A DNA stretch of 44,071 bases, taken from CALWZE01 sp964645785. Its GTDB lineage: Bacteria > Bacillota > Clostridia > Oscillospirales > Ruminococcaceae. The stretch spans positions 1 through 44,071 of the forward strand of contig CAZYAV010000022.1 of the NCBI GenBank assembly GCA_964645785.1. The letters run 5' to 3'. Under the pieces are notes generated by a model. The model was not told the DNA's origin. It saw only the letters and a program-made list of their open reading frames with translations, and made no database searches. Each line of letters opens with the position of its first letter. Within the stretch, counting starts at the first letter, position 1. A program made the position numbers and the translations under genes. This document shows, piece by piece, positions 8,278 to 15,189 of the stretch.

Positions 8278-8687
8278 GCGTGTTGACTTCCCTGCTCCCT
8301 GTCCGTTGACAGCGCGCCCGGTTTATGCCATGCTTACGGTGACGGCCTGCCTGATTGCGCCAAGCGCAGCGGAATACAGCGGCGCAGGAACGCCCCACCG
8401 CCGCAAAGGCGCGCGGGCAGCATCGGCGGCACGCCGAGCCCCTGTGCGGGCAGAAGCTGCGCGCCGGTTCGGTTTTGCCCAAGCGGCCAGTCCGCCGCCA
8501 TTGAGCCATCGAGGACGATTATAAGGTTTGCATAAATTTACAAACCTGTTGTTTATCCTGCGATGGCTTTTTGCGGTTGAAACCGCATCCCGTGCACTGC
8601 CGCCGTCCATTCCGGCGCGCTGGGCGCGGGGCGGCGTCTGCCGCGCGGCCGGGCATTTTTCGCATCACACCCCATCGGGAGGTATCT
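8278..8687. other. Intergenic region before ogt, with a long hairpin
   Basis: No convincing coding frame is seen between the terminator and ogt. A TTGACA at 8306-8311 has no good -10 box at the right distance. A long imperfect hairpin is listed separately. The 208 bases between the sirtuin stop and the terminator also show nothing. Confidence 0.5.
8504..8572 (+). repeat. Long imperfect inverted repeat with T-run
   Basis: The outer arms AGCCATCG and CGATGGCT extend over AGGA/TCCT with one bulge. After an 8x8 internal mismatch an inner 7-base stem AGGTTTG/CAAACCT encloses CATAAATTTA. Five T residues follow. It is AT-richer than its surroundings. It could be a terminator, a small structured RNA or a short palindromic element. 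Confidence 0.55.
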
Positions 8688-9221
8688 ATGGACTTTGTTT
8701 ATCACTACCGGTCGCCCCTGGGCGGCATAACCCTGGCCAGTGACGGAACCGCTCTTGCCGGGCTCTGGTTCGACGGGCAGAAGTACTTCGGGGATACGCT
8801 GTCGGCGGAACACCGGGAGGGCGCTTTGCCGGTATTTGCGCAGACCGTCCGCTGGCTGGATTGCTATTTTTCCGGCAAAGACCCCGGCTTCACCCCGCCG
8901 CTTGTGATGCGAACGACCCCGTTCCGCAAAACGGTGTGGGAGATTCTGCTGAGCATCCCGTTCGGGCAGACCATGACCTACGGGGAAATCGCGGGCAGAA
9001 TCGCCGAAAAAAGGGGGCTGCCCGGCATGTCCGCGCAGGCCGTCGGCGGCGCGGTGGGGCACAATTCCATCTCCCTCATCATTCCCTGCCACCGCGTCGT
9101 CGGCGCAAACGGCAGCCTGACCGGCTATGCGGGTGGCCTGGACAAAAAGCTGCGGCTGCTCGCCCTGGAGGACATCGACACGGCCGCCTTTTCCGTGCCT
9201 AAAAAGGGCACCGCCATATAG
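8688..9221 (+). CDS. ogt: Methylated-DNA--[protein]-cysteine S-methyltransferase
   Basis: A 177-residue suicide DNA-repair enzyme that moves the methyl group of O6-methylguanine (or O4-methylthymine) to its own cysteine. The active-site PCHRV is at 133-137 with Cys134 as acceptor; helix-turn-helix contacts lie in TMTYGEIAGRIA (95-106), and the Asn hinge is GHNSISLIIPCHR. It is shorter than Ada and has no AdaA domain, so it is the Ogt/MGMT form. The ATG is preceded by GGGAGG; the longer frame from 8571 has no family similarity. It stands alone between a long hairpin and a convergent regulator gene. Confidence 0.93.
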   Translation: MDFVYHYRSPLGGITLASDGTALAGLWFDGQKYFGDTLSAEHREGALPVFAQTVRWLDCYFSGKDPGFTPPLVMRTTPFRKTVWEILLSIPFGQTMTYGEIAGRIAEKRGLPGMSAQAVGGAVGHNSISLIIPCHRVVGANGSLTGYAGGLDKKLRLLALEDIDTAAFSVPKKGTAI

Positions 9222-9252
9222 CCGCCCGACCGGGCACAGGGCGGCGGCGCGC

Positions 9253-10404
9253 TCAATTTGGCCAGATACTGTCCAGATGCTCGGTATACTGTCTGCCGAA
9301 ATTGTCCGTCAGCTCAATTTCAAACCAGACGTCCTCTGCCTTTTCCGGGAATTCCAGTTCAAAATGGGTGTAATACGTGACGTCGCCCCCCATTTCAGAC
9401 GGGGCTCCGTCCGGCGAAACGGGTGCGGTCTCGTGCGGGTCAGCCAGCGGAATCTGCTGTGTTTGCAGCGCCTGTCCGTCCGCATAAAGGGTCACGCTGC
9501 CCGAGACCGGATAGGCCTCCCACCTGCTGAGCTCCGGGTAGTCCATACCGGTCAGCTCGTCCGCGTAGGTGATGGTTGTCCCCACCGTTGCGTTTGTCCT
9601 GTCGAGGGAGGTCATGCCCTCGGTCAGCCTGCTTTGGAAATGCACGGTCAAAAAGCTCATGAAATAGTCGACCGTCTCGACATGAATTGTCCGGTGCTCC
9701 CCCTCCTGCTCCAGCAGGAGATAGACGGCCGGCCGATCGGCTGTGGGGGTCATCTCCCAGTCAAGATCCGCGCCGAACCAGCCGTCGGCCAACACGGCGT
9801 CGACTGCGGGGACAACCGCCGCGCCGGCCGCGTCCCGGATGCAGAACCGGGCGCTTGCCTGGGTGGAAAAGGTGACCGGCGCCGCCTCGACATGCAGGCT
9901 CAGCCGGTTGCTCTGCGGGTCATAAGCCGTCACCCGCACAGCCCAGTCCAGCAGCTCCGGCTCCGGGGCGGGCTGCTGGACGGTCACGATCTCCCCGCTT
10001 GCCTGCGCAAGGCGGCGAACCTCCGCCAGCTCCCGCTGCGCCTGCCCCAGCTGAACCTGCAGCGCGACAGCCCAGAGCAGCGCGGCCACGCTCACGGCTG
10101 CCGACACAATTTTCATCCCGGTATGCCCGGCGCGGCGCGGCTTCTGGCCGCCGCTTTCCGGCAGCGGCGGGTTTTCGGCTCCGGCCTGCTCCGGCGCACC
10201 CGCGGTTCTGTCCGGGTTAAACAGCGCGTCCGCCGGTACGCCAAAAATTTTGCCAAGCTTTTTGTAATTCTCCGTGCTGGGCTCGGCGACCCCGGCCTCC
10301 CATTTGGAAACCGCCTGCCTTGAAATGCCAAGCTGCTCAGCCAGTTCCTCCTGATTCATCCCTTTTTCGCGCCGCAGCGCGGCGATTTTCTCTCCAGTTG
10401 TCAT
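9253..10404 (-). CDS. Membrane-anchored XRE-family regulator with extracytoplasmic domain
   Basis: A 383-residue one-component sensor candidate. Residues 3-60 are an XRE/Cro helix-turn-helix (KIAALRREKGMNQEELAEQLGISRQAVSKWEAG); 62-96 is a Pro/Ala-rich linker, 97-117 a single membrane segment, and the rest an outside domain of mainly beta character that starts with a short coiled coil (QLGQAQRELAEVRRL). I do not recognise the outer domain. ATG at 10404 is chosen because AAGGAG sits nine bases upstream and the HTH begins at once; the frame runs further up without similarity. It is convergent with ogt. An extracellular signal acting on the cytoplasmic HTH is inference from topology. Confidence 0.82.
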   Translation of the reverse strand: MTTGEKIAALRREKGMNQEELAEQLGISRQAVSKWEAGVAEPSTENYKKLGKIFGVPADALFNPDRTAGAPEQAGAENPPLPESGGQKPRRAGHTGMKIVSAAVSVAALLWAVALQVQLGQAQRELAEVRRLAQASGEIVTVQQPAPEPELLDWAVRVTAYDPQSNRLSLHVEAAPVTFSTQASARFCIRDAAGAAVVPAVDAVLADGWFGADLDWEMTPTADRPAVYLLLEQEGEHRTIHVETVDYFMSFLTVHFQSRLTEGMTSLDRTNATVGTTITYADELTGMDYPELSRWEAYPVSGSVTLYADGQALQTQQIPLADPHETAPVSPDGAPSEMGGDVTYYTHFELEFPEKAEDVWFEIELTDNFGRQYTEHLDSIWPN

Positions 10405-10624
10405 CGGCTTTCTCCTTGCAAAAGTTTCCGCGCCTGCCTGCCGGCAGACCCGCCGGAAGCGGGATTCCCGCCCTTTCATCTTGCCTGCCGGCAGCCGGCT
10501 TTTCAACCAACCCGCCGTTTCTTTTTGTCAACCGGCGGTTGCCTGCCCGCCTTTCCGGCGCACCGAGGGGATAGAATGCTCCTGCAAGTTTATTCTGGCA
10601 AAGCAGAATCCGGATTATACAAAC

Positions 10625-10652
10625 CCCCACACGTTGCGCCGCACGCGTGGGG
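10625..10652. promoter_or_regulatory. Palindrome upstream of the XRE regulator gene
   Basis: CCCCACACGT (10625-10634) and ACGCGTGGGG (10643-10652) form a ten-base inverted repeat with one mismatch and an eight-base centre. A minus-strand TATAAT (10619-10614) lies right beside it toward the regulator, so it may be an operator in the -35 region. No convincing -35 box is seen. The rest of the 300-base gap shows nothing else. Confidence 0.35.
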
Positions 10653-10700
10653 TATATAAATAGGTCTCTTTTTTATAAACAAACCCGTTCGCCCGGCGTT

Positions 10701-11546
10701 TTATTCCGGCCGAACCGCCCGCCTTGCGTCCCGCACGCTGTGAAAAACCGACGCGCTCAGCACGAGCACGCCGCCCAGCACCGCATACATGCCGATCGAC
10801 TCGCCATAAAACACCGCGACCCAAATCGGATTGAGGATCGGTTCGATCGCCGAAACGAACACGGTGGACAGCGCGCTGATCCGTTTGATGCCGTATTCAA
10901 GCAGGATATAGGCGAGCGCCAGCTGAAACGCGCCGAGAACCACCAGGCAGGCCGCAATCGGCAGCGTCAGAACCGTCTCCCGGCACAGGGAGGGCAGGCC
11001 GACCAAAACGCTGAGCAAAAAGCCCAAGAAATTCGCGTCATCCGGGCGCGCGTCCGGCAGCGCGTTTGTATACAGCATCAGCCCGAACGCCGCGCCCGCA
11101 AGCACCGCGAACAGATTGCCCAACGCCCCGCCGCCCAGATTGTCCAGACAGCAAAGCGCGATGCCGCCGATGATAATCATCGAGGTCAGGATATCCGACG
11201 CGGCAGGCCGGCGCTTTGTGTGCATCCACGCATACAGCATAATAAACAGCGGCGCGGAGTATTGCAGCAGAATCGCGTTCGCCGAGGTTGTGTATTTGTT
11301 GGCCAGGGTGAAAAAGGTCGTTGTCGCAGCAAAGCTGATGCCCGCCACCCACACCTGCGGGGTGAATTTGATGCGCACGCTTCGCCGAACCGCCGCTTTC
11401 ACAAGCAGCGCAATCAGGCACCTTGCCGCATTGATGCTCATCGCCGCCCACGGCACCAGCTTGATGAGCAATCCGCCCAGGCTCCACAAAACCGCCGTCG
11501 CCGCCACCGCCGCATATCCGCGCGCCGTTTCCCCTCTCTGCTGCAT
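10701..11546 (-). CDS. DMT-superfamily (EamA) transporter
   Basis: A 281-residue integral membrane protein with about ten membrane segments in two EamA repeats of roughly 130 residues (AAVAATAVLWSLGGLLIKLVPW at the start; LVVLGAFQLALAYILLEYGIKRISALSTVFV in the second half, the typical EamA end). The family exports amino acids, nucleotide precursors or other metabolites by exchange or proton coupling; substrate cannot be read here. AGGAGGGG lies before the ATG. It is monocistronic and divergent from the tRNA-Gly/tRNA-Arg unit. Confidence 0.9.
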   Translation of the reverse strand: MQQRGETARGYAAVAATAVLWSLGGLLIKLVPWAAMSINAARCLIALLVKAAVRRSVRIKFTPQVWVAGISFAATTTFFTLANKYTTSANAILLQYSAPLFIMLYAWMHTKRRPAASDILTSMIIIGGIALCCLDNLGGGALGNLFAVLAGAAFGLMLYTNALPDARPDDANFLGFLLSVLVGLPSLCRETVLTLPIAACLVVLGAFQLALAYILLEYGIKRISALSTVFVSAIEPILNPIWVAVFYGESIGMYAVLGGVLVLSASVFHSVRDARRAVRPE

Positions 11547-11594
11547 CGCAGTCCCCTCCTGTTTTTGCGCCGCATTTCCGCATTTTTCTCCGTT

Positions 11595-11623
11595 ATTCTA
11601 TCAAATCTCCGGCTCGAAAACAA
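11595..11623 (-). promoter_or_regulatory. Promoter of the DMT transporter gene
   Basis: Minus-strand TTGTTT (11623-11618) and TAGAAT (11600-11595) are separated by 17 bases, about 50 bases before the start codon. Confidence 0.6.
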
Positions 11624-11647
11624 GTGCCCGGCGGCGTGCCGGGGCTG

Positions 11648-11677
11648 TTGACAAAGCCCTGCCGCGCCTGCTATAAT
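11648..11677 (+). promoter_or_regulatory. Promoter of the tRNA-Gly/tRNA-Arg unit
   Basis: Consensus TTGACA (11648-11653) and TATAAT (11672-11677) with an 18-base spacer, 31 bases before tRNA-Gly. Confidence 0.85.
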
Positions 11678-11708
11678 AATTGAGCCGCTCATGCCGGCAT
11701 CTGAGCGC

Positions 11709-11782
11709 GCGGGTGTAGTTCAATGGCAGAACATCAGCCTTCCAAGCTGAATACGTGGGTTCGATTCCCATCACCCGCTCCA
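11709..11782 (+). tRNA. tRNA-Gly (anticodon TCC)
   Basis: A complete cloverleaf: acceptor GCGGGTG/CACCCGC, D-arm TAGTTCAATGGCAGAAC, anticodon loop CTTCCAA (anticodon TCC), T-arm with GGTTCGATTCC and an encoded CCA. Confidence 0.95.
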
Positions 11783-11833
11783 TTATCGCGGCGGGCTTCT
11801 GGCTTTGCCGCTTTTTGTTTTTCCGGTCTATGC

Positions 11834-11910
<77 letters not shown>

Positions 11911-11913
11911 CGT

Positions 11914-11948
11914 CGGAGCAAAGTCCGCTTTGCTCCGGCATTTTTTTT
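11914..11948 (+). terminator. Terminator of the tRNA unit
   Basis: A ten-base perfect stem, CGGAGCAAAG (11914-11923) with CTTTGCTCCG (11928-11937), is followed by eight T residues. Confidence 0.9.
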
Positions 11949-12331
11949 GCAAAAATGCCATCCGCTCCGCTCCCTTGCTCCTCCTTTCCGCAAAAAGTCA
12001 CGCTCGGCTCCGGCTGCTCGCTTGCAAGCGCGCTCCCGACGCCTGCGCTGTCGCTACCAATTTTTTGCGGCGCCGGGCGGGCGGGTTTTTCATAGGGGGA
12101 TTATCCCCCTCTTGATGGCGGTTTGCGCCGCACCTGTTTTTCCAGCTGCTTCCAACCGAAAGCCCCAAGCCTCGCAGGCTTGGGGCTTTTATTTGAAACA
12201 AAGCGGCGCCGGTTTCACCGCAAGGGGCGGCGTTTTGAAACGGCCGTTCGGCGCATAGCCGAGCGGGAGACGCGTTGCCAAGGGCTCAGTCCTAATTGCA
12301 ATCGCTCGGATTTTTCCGTATCCCCCCAAAA
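11949..12331. other. Intergenic region after the tRNAs, no gene seen
   Basis: The only clear structure is a 13-base perfect hairpin at 12160-12188 (AAGCCCCAAGCCT/AGGCTTGGGGCTT) with a T-run on one side and an A-run on the other, a bidirectional terminator whose gene is not evident. A weaker stem CCGAGCG/CGCTCGG lies around 12260-12309. Confidence 0.55.
12159..12192. terminator. Orphan bidirectional terminator hairpin
   Basis: A 13-base perfect stem with a CGC loop (12173-12175) and TTTTAT on the plus side. No gene ends nearby on either strand. Confidence 0.7.
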
Positions 12332-12366
12332 AAGCACAAAAGGGGCGCCGCTTGCACGGCGCCCCT
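12332..12366 (-). terminator. Terminator of the M20 operon
   Basis: A ten-base perfect stem AGGGGCGCCG/CGGCGCCCCT lies just past the M20 stop, followed on the minus strand by TTTTGTGCTTTTTT. Confidence 0.85.
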
Positions 12367-12377
12367 CAACAGCCTAT

Positions 12378-13532
12378 TCAGCTCTGTCCGTTCAGATAGT
12401 CAACGGCGACCTGCACGTGCAGCGCCACGCCGGTGCGGAAGCTGTCTTCGTCGAAAACGACGTGGTCGCTGTGCTGGGGATAGTCCCCGCCCGCGCCGAC
12501 CGTCGCGAACACAGCCTTGGTCAGCGGCGTGTATTCCGCAAAATCCTCGCCGCCCATGGTCGGCTTGGTCTCGATGATTTTCTCCTCGCCGATAACCTTT
12601 TTTGCCGCGCCGCGCACCAACTCGACCCCCTCGGCGTCGTTCATCAGCACCTCGGTCATCATATTATACTCCACCTCGGCCTTGCAGCGGAAGGTCTCCG
12701 CCGTTGCGGTGGCAATGCGCTCGACAATGCCGGGCAGGCTGTGGTGCAGCTCGTAATCGTAGCAGCGGATAGTGCCCTCCATGTTCGCCTCGCCGGAAAC
12801 GATGTTGAACCGGCTGCCGGATTCCAGCTTACCGACGGTGACAACAAGCGGCTTTTCGGGCGAGACCTCCCGGCTGACGATCGTCTGCAGGTTCATCACA
12901 ATCGCCGCCGCGGCGACCGTGGCGTCACAGCCCAGTTCGGGCATTGCGCCGTGCGCCGCCTTGCCGGTGACCTTGATGCTGAACATGTCGGCGCTCGCGG
13001 CTGTCGCACCGGCGCGGATTGCCACAATCCCAACCGGCGCCATCGCGGCAATGTGAATCCCGAAGATAAAATCCACGCCCTCCAGCGCGCCCTGCTCAAT
13101 GACCTTCTTCGCGCCCATCGCCACTTCCTCGGCCGGCTGGAACAGAAGCTTGACCGTGCCGCAAAGCTCGTCCTTCATGCCGTTGAGGATCTTCGCCGCG
13201 CCAATCAGCATCGCGGCGTGGGTGTCGTGGCCGCACGCGTGCATAAACCCGTCGTTCTGGGAAGCAAAGGGCAGCTCCGTCTTTTCGGTGATGCTCAGCG
13301 CGTCGATATCCGCGCGCAGCGCAATCGTTTTGCCGGACTTGCCGCCCTTGATTTCGCCGAGCAGGCCGGTCGGCTCAAACCGGCGGTAGGGAATCCCCAT
13401 CCCGTCGAGTGCCTTTGCAATCTGGTCGGTGGTGCGGAACTCCTCGAAGCTCGCTTCCGGGTGCATGTGCAGGTCGCGGCGAAACGCGACAACCTCGTCC
13501 TGCACCGAATCGGCCAAAGCCTTGATATCCAT
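12378..13532 (-). CDS. M20 family amidohydrolase (hippurate/N-acyl-amino-acid hydrolase type, M20D)
   Basis: A 384-residue zinc-dependent amidohydrolase. FRRDLHMHPEASFEE (17-31) opens the domain; metal ligands lie in ALRADIDAL, HACGHDTHAAML (Cys100, His102) and FQPAEE (Glu135/136), and in FGIHI. A dimerisation domain sits in the middle (about 180-295) and MGGEDFAEYT near the end carries the last ligand. The Cys-Gly-His pattern is that of the M20D group, which splits N-acyl amino acids, hippurate or indole conjugates. It starts 39 bases after the transporter gene with a clean AAGGAG, so the two form an operon and probably share a substrate. The exact substrate is unknown. Confidence 0.9.
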   Translation of the reverse strand: MDIKALADSVQDEVVAFRRDLHMHPEASFEEFRTTDQIAKALDGMGIPYRRFEPTGLLGEIKGGKSGKTIALRADIDALSITEKTELPFASQNDGFMHACGHDTHAAMLIGAAKILNGMKDELCGTVKLLFQPAEEVAMGAKKVIEQGALEGVDFIFGIHIAAMAPVGIVAIRAGATAASADMFSIKVTGKAAHGAMPELGCDATVAAAAIVMNLQTIVSREVSPEKPLVVTVGKLESGSRFNIVSGEANMEGTIRCYDYELHHSLPGIVERIATATAETFRCKAEVEYNMMTEVLMNDAEGVELVRGAAKKVIGEEKIIETKPTMGGEDFAEYTPLTKAVFATVGAGGDYPQHSDHVVFDEDSFRTGVALHVQVAVDYLNGQS

Positions 13533-13571
13533 ATGCTACGCTCCTTTATTTAATGATAAACAGCCAACAGC

Positions 13572-14738
13572 TTACAGGAAATTGACCAGGATGCCCGCGA
13601 TGAACACCGAGACAATCGTGACGCTCGTGAAGCCCGCAATCAGCATCTTGGGCATCATCTGGGCGCTGACCGCCGCGCGCTCGGCCGCATCCGCCGTGTT
13701 ATTGTCCACCGCCTCGGTCGTCAGCATGACGTTGATCGGGAAGCCGAAGAACGCGTTGAGGACAATCGCATAGGTCATAAAGAAGCCCTGCTTGAAGATC
13801 TTGCTTGCAATGAAGGCCATAAGCGCCATCGCCGCCGCGCTGATGAGCACGAGGGTGATCGCGATGCCGAACACGGGCAGGATCATCTCGGGCGTCGAGC
13901 CGGACAGGCCGCCGAACAGGTAGAGCAGCAGCAGGGTCATCGCCATGCCGTACGCGTTTGCCTTGCTCAGCGCGTCGGTCTCGATGATTTTCGCCTCATG
14001 CGCGATAAAGCCGAGGATCAGGCACCACACATACATCGAGATATAGCCTTTGGTAAGGAGCTGCAGGTAATAGGAAATAAGGGTAATGACCGCCAGCTTA
14101 AGCAGGGTCAGGTTGGTGCTAGTCGGCTTTTTGGCCGCCGCAGCCGCCGCTTCCTGCTGCGCCGCCTCCGGCGCCTTCAGTTCGCCCTTTTTGTACAGGG
14201 CGGAGAGTCGGCGCGCCTCACAGTTGAGGCAGATCGAGCCGAGCGGGTACCCAACCAGGCACTGCACCGCCATGCAGACGACCGCAATCAACGCGGCTTT
14301 CGTGTTGCCGGCCGCTTCGGCGGCAGCACGAACCATTGCGGTCGCAATGGCCGCGCCGCAGATCGGCGGTGTCGCCGCAACGGCGTTCGTCCAGCCAAAG
14401 AGCGCGGAGCCGAGCGTCAGGCAGATCAGAATAATCGCGGCAAGACCCATTAGGGTGATGATGACGGTTTTCCACTGCGCGGCCATCTCGTGGCGGCCGA
14501 TCAGGGTACCGAGGTTGGCAACCAGCAGCCCCGAGATAATCTGGAACAGGGTTGCCGAAATACCGGCGCGCGCGACAAGGTCGGCGGGCAGGATTGTCCA
14601 GAAGCCCGCGCAGAGCACCAGCGTGATGACAAGCGCGCTGGGAACCCAGCCCTTGGTCACCTTGGTGATCAGCTCGCCGAGCACCATGACGAGGAGCAGA
14701 ATCGTCAATGCTCCAAACGGTGAAATTTCAATGCCCAA
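13572..14738 (-). CDS. GltS-like multi-membrane transporter paired with the M20 amidohydrolase
   Basis: A 388-residue integral membrane protein with about ten to eleven membrane segments in two halves, joined by a hydrophilic stretch (about 180-215) rich in Ala/Lys. Glycine- and proline-rich breaks (LLVANLGTLIGRH; GFPINVMLTTEAV) recall Na+/glutamate-symporter-like (GltS) carriers, but I cannot fix the family. The start is taken as TTG at 14738 because GAGGAGG lies eight bases upstream; the frame extends 20 codons further without a ribosome site. It is the first gene of an operon with the M20 amidohydrolase, suggesting uptake of an acylated amino acid that the enzyme then splits. Confidence 0.78.
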   Translation of the reverse strand: MGIEISPFGALTILLLVMVLGELITKVTKGWVPSALVITLVLCAGFWTILPADLVARAGISATLFQIISGLLVANLGTLIGRHEMAAQWKTVIITLMGLAAIILICLTLGSALFGWTNAVAATPPICGAAIATAMVRAAAEAAGNTKAALIAVVCMAVQCLVGYPLGSICLNCEARRLSALYKKGELKAPEAAQQEAAAAAAKKPTSTNLTLLKLAVITLISYYLQLLTKGYISMYVWCLILGFIAHEAKIIETDALSKANAYGMAMTLLLLYLFGGLSGSTPEMILPVFGIAITLVLISAAAMALMAFIASKIFKQGFFMTYAIVLNAFFGFPINVMLTTEAVDNNTADAAERAAVSAQMMPKMLIAGFTSVTIVSVFIAGILVNFL

Positions 14739-14806
14739 AATAAAAACCTCCTCAAAATTTCCGCGCGCGGCAAAGCCCATTTCCACCGCGCACGACATTG
14801 TAATTT

Positions 14807-14835
14807 ATCGTAGCACTTTACTGTGCAGAAGTCAA
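14807..14835 (-). promoter_or_regulatory. Promoter with palindromic spacer for the transporter/M20 operon
   Basis: Minus-strand TTGACT (14835-14830) and TACGAT (14812-14807) are 17 bases apart. The spacer contains the inverted repeat GCAC-AGTAAA-GTGC, a possible repressor site. Confidence 0.65.
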
Positions 14836-15189
14836 TCACACAATTGTCCGAACGGGTCTTTTTTGGGGTTTTTTTCGATCTTTTGCGCAAAGAGCCGTGC
14901 ATTTGTACGGATTCCGCCCGCCGTGTATCCGGCAGTCTCCCGCACCGTGCGGGGAGAATCCCCCAGCCGCTGCAGCGCGGGCACAACCGACGCACCGCCG
15001 CGCTTCGGGCTTCGCCTGCGGTCTGCGAACCGGACGCCGCCGGCTTGAGGCCGCCTGTCGCGCGGGCTGGGACAGGCGGCGCGGGGCGGCTGCCCTTTCG
15101 GCACGGCACTCGGGAAAGGGCATCTCGTCGGGCGTCGTCCCGCATCTGCCCGTTTTCGGCAATCCGCCCGGCTTCACCGGCCGCACCGG
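14836..15189. other. Intergenic region, no gene seen
   Basis: About 350 GC-rich bases between the transporter promoter and the serine hydrolase. Several frames are open on both strands, but all are Arg/Pro/Ala-rich with no ribosome site or family resemblance. A T-rich stretch lies at 14856-14883. Confidence 0.5.

Noticed and set aside
8306..8334. Promoter for a small RNA ending at the hairpin near 8572
   Set aside because: TTGACA is present but no acceptable -10 box follows at 16-18 bases.
12256..12310. tRNA-like or structured RNA with CCGAGCG/CGCTCGG ends
   Set aside because: No acceptor stem, T-arm or anticodon arm can be formed; the stem is only seven bases around a large loop.
12123..13553. 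Plus-strand open frame of 476 codons over the M20 gene
   Set aside because: It is antisense to the M20 amidohydrolase, rich in Arg/His/Ala, without a ribosome site or recognisable family.
14836..15186. Small minus-strand gene upstream of the transporter promoter
   Set aside because: The 116-codon frame is Arg/Pro/Ala-rich with no ribosome site or similarity and overlaps the promoter boxes.
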